NCBI GenBank assembly: GCA_036939975.1
Contig: JALLPB010000908.1
Span: forward strand, 1 to 12,223
DNA length: 12,223 nucleotides
Source of the DNA: Cyclostephanos tholiformis
Lineage: Eukaryota; Bacillariophyta; Thalassiosirophyceae; Thalassiosirales; Thalassiosiraceae
Reading direction: 5' to 3'
Position 1 is the stretch's first letter. Every line of letters starts with the position of its first letter. This document shows positions 8,253-12,223 of this stretch, piece after piece. The translations under genes were made by a program, and so were the position numbers. Below the pieces are notes generated by a model. The model saw nothing but the letters and a program-made list of their open reading frames with translations. It did no database searches and was not told the DNA's origin.

Positions 8253-8450
8253 TTGGATGGCATGAGTGTTTTGAGCAAAAATGATGAGAATGATAACAGT
8301 ATCAACAAGCTTGAAAGTTCCTACCAGTCTCAAATGGGCAATATTAACATTCAGTCCAACGTACAGAATGATTTTATGATATGTGATGAGGGGTGTAATT
8401 CAAAACAGACCAGGATAGAAAAGGTAAGTATTCCTCTGATCAAAGCACAA
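8253..8450 (+). pseudogene. Asn/Ser-rich linker in a shifted frame after the USP domain
   Basis: After the USP frame ends (TGA 8263-8265), a different frame stays open to a TGA at 8451-8453. It reads as a polar linker (SKNDENDNSINKLESS and onward to CNSKQTRIEK). It has no recognisable domain. A GTAAGT sits at 8424-8429, directly after the IEK codons, and looks like a splice donor without a normal-length intron behind it. Inferred: the old linker between the USP domain and the repeats, frameshifted. Confidence 0.4.
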
Positions 8451-8646
8451 TGAGTGGCGGCAACAGGGGAACCAGGTGTTTGAGACCATGAGCCAGCACA
8501 AGGAGCGGTGGCAGGAGAGGAACCAGGTGTTCAAGAGCACAAGACAGCACTATGAGCAGTGGCAAGAGAAGAACCAGGTCTTTGAGAAGACGACTCAGCA
8601 CAATGAGCGGCGGCTAGAGAGGAACCAGGTGTTCAAAAATAATCAC
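8443..8646 (+). repeat. Four tandem 51-bp repeats encoding a 17-residue unit
   Basis: Units at 8443-8493, 8494-8544, 8545-8595 and 8596-8646 translate to variants of QHxERWQERNQVFxxxx, all keeping NQVF. The charged, Gln- and Glu-rich unit suggests a helix or coiled coil. The frame stays open through all four units and ends at TGA 8686-8688. Divergence within the core is mostly point changes with no indels, which suggests the array was once translated. Confidence 0.85.
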
Positions 8647-8723
8647 GCATCAGCACAGCAAGAGAAGATATTGGAGGCACATCGATGAGCAAGGACAGAT
8701 CAAATGAAACACCAAATCAGTAA

Positions 8724-9000
8724 GAGTGTGCTTTCTGCTGGGGTATAATTGATGTTGACGATCGCAGAAGCAGAATGTGTATTCAATGCAACCACATTCT
8801 TCATCGTCCTTGTCTTGAGAGGTGGATGGCAACAAAGGTAAAATTTTGATCTGGTTTGTCCAACAATGGAGAATGCGCCTTTTACTTACCAAAGAAGCTC
8901 TAACAATTGTTGTTCTTTTGACATGTTTAACTTAATTGATATTATTAAGATGGATTGTCCACTGTGCCGATGCAAAATACGATTCCACAATCTATGCTAA
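8724..9000 (+). pseudogene. RING-H2 zinc finger (E3 ubiquitin ligase type), split by an intron
   Basis: Seen: spliced join(8724..8837, 8950..9000) reads ECAFCWG, then CNHILHRPCLERW, then MDCPLCRCKI and a TAA stop. The metal ligands fit C-x2-C-x16-C-x-H-x2-H-x2-C-x10-C-x2-C (codons 8727, 8736, 8787, 8793, 8802, 8811, 8956, 8965). The Trp four residues after the sixth ligand and the Pro of CPLC are typical E2-contact positions. Known: RING-H2 fingers recruit E2 enzymes and promote ubiquitin transfer. An in-frame TAA (8721-8723) sits just before the finger; upstream of it the same frame reads MSKDRSNETPNQ. No start codon precedes the finger after that stop, so this is either the last exons of a larger gene or a broken copy. 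The finger is convincing; an intact gene is not. Confidence 0.65.
8838..8949 (+). other. Intron splitting the RING finger, 112 bp, phase 0
   Basis: It starts GTAAAATTTT and ends TATTATTAAG. A T-rich stretch and a TTAACTTAAT branch-point-like string lie before the acceptor. Splicing puts the CPLC ligand pair exactly in frame behind the HRPCLERWMATK exon, which is the main support. Confidence 0.6.
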
Positions 9001-9107
9001 ATCTGAGCTCTGGAATATATTCCTTAACCCTAATGGCACCCTGACACAAAGGGGAACCTATCTAATATTTCAGCATTATTAATTCTTAATGCTATTTTGG
9101 TTACCAT
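9001..9107. other. Spacer after the RING relic
   Basis: This is short AT-rich sequence with no recognisable gene. It would hold the 3' flank of the RING-containing gene. Confidence 0.4.
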
Positions 9108-9375
9108 TTCTGCTATTTCAAAATTGTGCCATTCTTTCTGACATACCAACATTCATGATTCCGTCCTTCATTCCCGCCATTTGACCATTTCGCCATTATG
9201 TTACTCCACCATTCCATCATTCCTATCAATCCCGCCATTTGACCATTCCACCATTCTGCTAGTCATTCTGCCATTCCCGCCATTTGACCATTCCCAATGA
9301 TCCTGCCATTTGACCATTCTACCATTCTGTGAGCCATCACACCATTCCAAGCCATTCCGTCTGACATTCCACGAT
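9108..9375 (+). repeat. Degenerate CCATT-rich minisatellite, block 2 (largest)
   Basis: Exact GCCATTTGACCATT occurs at 9176, 9234, 9279 and 9305, with spacings of 58, 45 and 26 bp. The gaps are filled by CCATTC, CACCATTCTG and related words. Translation gives no sensible protein in any frame. Confidence 0.85.
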
Positions 9376-9456
9376 TATTTTTTGGCCACAACAACATATT
9401 TCCAAATCTCCTATTACCCACCACCAACAAACACATGAATTAGCAAAGATGGAACT

Positions 9457-10022
9457 ATGGAATTGGGATCATGTATTAGCTGGAAAATCCACCGAGATGA
9501 CGCATTGATAAACATAATCATAAAACCAAGTTGCATAACAGCTTGCTCTAATTATGAACCTGACGAGTCAGATGATGTTGACAGCATTGAATCAGAGGAG
9601 AATAGCATCAATGAATGCATTTAATTCCTCAATGATGAATATAGCAGTTCAAGGGAATGGTTTGCTAACTTCATTGTCATGATTTCCAAACAACCCAACT
9701 TGGCTAAACTTAACTTTCAATGGATTGAATATACATGCAAGTGAAGTTGAGAGATTCTGGGGTGAGATATCTGCTAGTGCATCCCTTACAACTTTGATTC
9801 CAACCTCAAAAGTATTTTATTTCAATGATGCACCAACATACCAAATGATATAGGCTATATTCTACATGAAGATCAGTTCAGCCTTACAAACTACAATTCA
9901 ATGACTGTTCCATTGTGAATACAAATTCTATGAAGGAAATTGCTGCATTTGCAACTGAACTCGCCCTCCTTCGATTGATCACCTCATTTTGTTTCACCTC
10001 AAGCTCATTTGACCATGTATAA
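9457..10022 (+). pseudogene. Decayed leucine-rich-repeat-like coding relic
   Basis: Three short frames read on in order. The first (9457-9744) starts MELGSCISWKIHRDD, has an acidic stretch (EPDESDDVDSIESEE), an internal TAA (9622-9624) and then FIVMISKQPNLAKLNF. The second (9722-9853) overlaps it and gives GLNIHASEVERFWGEISASA with SLTTLIP. The third (9930-10022) gives MKEIAAFATELALLRLITS. Joined by eye, NLAKLNF-GLNI followed by SLTTL resembles the ribonuclease-inhibitor-type LRR spacing. Known: LRR domains bind other proteins. Inferred: a frameshifted relic; the acidic region and LRR-like part may belong to one protein. The LRR call is tentative because few repeats survive. Confidence 0.35.
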
Positions 10023-10140
10023 AGATGTGCCTCGTCCAATGTCTATGGGAAGAAAGAGACAATCCAGATAATTCACAGATCCGTGTTTGGTAGCCAATCT
10101 TAGCATCATTGAAAGAGAGCAGCCCTCTCAAGCGGTTCAG

Positions 10141-10208
10141 ATGCCATTTGACCATTCCATCTGCCATTTGGCCATTCTGTCAGCCGTTCTAACATTCTTG
10201 CCATTATA
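10141..10208 (+). repeat. Degenerate CCATT-rich repeat, block 3
   Basis: This holds one exact GCCATTTGACCATT (10143-10156) and one variant with a single change (10163-10176), followed by CCATTC-like words. It has the same family and orientation as blocks 1 and 2. Confidence 0.85.
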
Positions 10209-12223
10209 TTGTTGTGGCTTGTGGAAGAGGTACAACAACAGTGTGACTCCATAGCCTGCATGCTTGCATCTTAAATTTCTTTCTGTCAACTACTCACATA
10301 ATCACAAAACATAGTTAAATCCCAATATTGTATGATATTGCACCATATAGTATTACAAATGATAATAACAAATGACCTTGGACTGATTACTGTGCCGCAG
10401 GCCCTATCCATTTGTCCTCATCCTAATGAAGAATAAAGTTAATTAATCAAAAAACTTTTTTGTCAGTTCAATGTTGTAGGAATGGACTTTCTCTTAAAAT
10501 TTGTCAAGGAACAACATAAAAAATAATGGCAATCCTTCCATAATGGGTCAAAACACGTTTTTCTGTCCGACTAACAAAATGTCCACCTTAACTAGAGATT
10601 TTGAGCTGTATTTGCAACTTCCAAGGTAAATGAATATGACGTGTAAACATTATGGATATTGTTTGCATACATGTCTGGAAGATGTCTGCAAAATTTTGGG
10701 ACTAGATTCCAACATCCATCGATTGCATCATCAGGGCTATTAAGGGTGACAAACACTGACTAACAATTATCCCTGTTTATCTATTGTTTTTCTTGTGACT
10801 TGTACAACTTGTAACTTCCCAACTTCATTTCTATTGGAAGATAAAAGCAAGGGCATGGTTCCCATGCATGAGTGGAAGGTGCCTGAAAGTATCGGGGTGT
10901 GGTTCCCTCTCCTAGTAGGCCGTTGGTGCTATGACAGAGAGGCAGACACCATGGTGAGAGGAGATGCTACAAATTGGCAGGAACCAAAAATAAAGTGAGG
11001 AATTTAGTATGTTCTACAGAGGAATCAAAATTTTCATTCACTCCTGCCCTCTTTCTTCACCTCCTCCTCCTCCTCATTCTAACCTCTTTCACTCCTTTCC
11101 CCCCCCCCCCCTCTTCCTCCTTCTCCAACTGCAAACAGATAGGAGAAGTGGGATTAAGTTGATTGTTGCATCATCGGGATGATATTGCAACAGCAAAAAT
11201 GCATGCCTAGATCAATTTTTGACCAGGCACCTACATTTCGACACCAGTTTTGGCTACGTACTTGCACATGCAAGTGACTCCAACATGCAACTACATTGCC
11301 AAAGCTGGGAGTGTGTAATGAAAACATTGCATTATTAGGGGGTCCACATGAAGCTTTTTTCTCTCAGTCACAAGTCACAAAAAAAACATAACTCTGAACT
11401 TCCAACCCTCTCTTTTTTCCCGCCCAAACATGCTCCTCTTCAAATTGCTAATCCCCCCCCAAAGCTCTATGGACCCTCTCTGACCCCTTGCACACTATAC
11501 CCCCTTCCCTTGCATGGGAATTGATATCATCTCATAATTAGTGTATGCCGCCTCCCCTGGGGGGGTACACTAATGTTGGCCAATTTGTGAGTTTTTCCTC
11601 CCTTGCTGTGCAACAATGTGCAAAAAAGAAAGGCAAGATGATATTTTTTCCGCATCCACTGACATATCGTCCACCCACATACTCAGTCATGAAAGAAGAC
11701 TGCTTCCCACCCTTAGCATAAGTGCTAGGGCATTGGCTTATTGTTGTGTGGCATGCGCCATTAGATATTTCAAATGCAATATCACCAGCAGCATGTGCCA
11801 AAGATTCTGAAAAATCGCCCAAACACCACCCCCATCAACAAACAACAATCAACTGATGATGGCAATCTTTAGGATTCAGCAGCAATCATGGGCTGTGGGG
11901 TAAGGGCCAGCAAGAGAGGTGAGGGGGGAGGGGGAAGAGGAGGGTGAGGGGAGACACAATGAAGAACGATGATGATGATGCAATGATACAACACCGACAA
12001 TGACCATGATGACACCTCTGACAAAAAAGCAACAATCAACTCTGTCAGGGATCAAACGAGGGAGTTGAGGGTGGAGGTGGGAGGGTGGAGATGGCTGGGG
12101 GGTGGAGGAGGGGAAGCGCAATGAAAGAAAAAAGAAAAAACACAACAATCAAACATTAAGCAAGAGAGAGTGACATGAGCCCAGAAAGTTCACTGTAACA
12201 ATGTGTAACTTGTGTAACAAATG
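10209..12223. other. Gene-poor region with low-complexity tracts
   Basis: I see no gene, tRNA or rRNA here. Open frames are under 100 codons, and none shows a motif I recognise. There is a pyrimidine-rich stretch at about 11037-11125 with a run of 13 C at 11099-11111. Further C-rich patches lie near 11452-11460, and a purine-rich stretch (G-rich on the plus strand) covers about 11916-11955 and 12056-12125. A GAT trinucleotide patch is near 11967-11980. Confidence 0.5.
11537..11574. repeat. Hairpin with 9-bp arms
   Basis: ATTAGTGTA (11537-11545) and TACACTAAT (11566-11574) are perfect inverted copies around a 20-nt loop. Inside the loop, CCTCCCC faces GGGGGGG and could extend the stem with mismatches. 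Its function is unknown. It could be a transposon end or chance. Confidence 0.5.

Noticed and set aside
8720..8767. Alternative intron starting at GTAAGA before the RING finger
   Set aside because: It would remove the first two metal ligands, while the unspliced reading gives a complete RING pattern.
7411..10208. CRISPR array from the repeated 14-mer
   Set aside because: Spacing is irregular, spacers are made of the same words, and the locus is eukaryotic with introns. It is a degenerate minisatellite.
11538..11822. 94-codon minus-strand frame
   Set aside because: It lacks an ATG start and any known motif, and it overlaps the hairpin. I could not separate it from chance.
1..12223. tRNA or rRNA genes
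   Set aside because: I saw no cloverleaf with a GGTTCRA-type box and no conserved rRNA strings on either strand, by eye only.

Overview
The window looks like nuclear DNA of an alga with a red-lineage secondary plastid, most likely a diatom. Two intact genes begin with a signal peptide followed by an ASAFAP- or ASFAP-type cleavage site, the hallmark of plastid import in diatoms and related stramenopiles. One of them encodes CbbX, the red-type Rubisco activase. Spliceosomal introns and Ty1/copia remains fit the same origin.

Layout. Positions 1-2081 hold no gene I can defend. Positions 2082-5298 form a compact, GC-rich, gene-bearing island. A FAS1 (fasciclin) domain plastid protein lies on the minus strand (2082-3069, two exons). 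A 945-bp shared upstream region follows, and then an intronless cbbX on the plus strand (4015-5298). The two genes are head to head, and each has the same 12-bp C-rich box upstream on its own sense strand. Two adjacent hairpins directly follow the cbbX stop codon.

From about 5300 onward the DNA is AT-richer and full of relics. There is a decayed copia RNase H and C-terminal tail (minus strand, 5885-6420), and an (AT)21 tract. Next comes a 554-bp element with 19-bp terminal inverted repeats (6461-7014), then an unrecognised coding-like fragment (minus, 7006-7254).

A broken ubiquitin-related locus follows at 7510-9000. It reads in order: a USP-type deubiquitinase domain without its Cys box and with an in-frame TGA, a linker, four 17-residue repeats, and a RING-H2 finger split by a 112-bp intron. 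Beyond it is a decayed LRR-like stretch (9457-10022). A 14-bp motif, GCCATTTGACCATT, occurs exactly six times in one orientation between 7419 and 10156 and brackets these relics. Positions 10023-12223 contain low-complexity tracts, one hairpin and no supportable gene.

Function. CbbX remodels inhibited red-type Rubisco in the plastid stroma. The FAS1 protein appears to enter the same plastid, but its role is unknown. The USP/RING segment is the most unusual content: both domains act on ubiquitin, with opposite activities, and they lie on one strand within 1.5 kb. At least three reading-frame breaks argue that this copy is a pseudogene or a transposon-borne relic.
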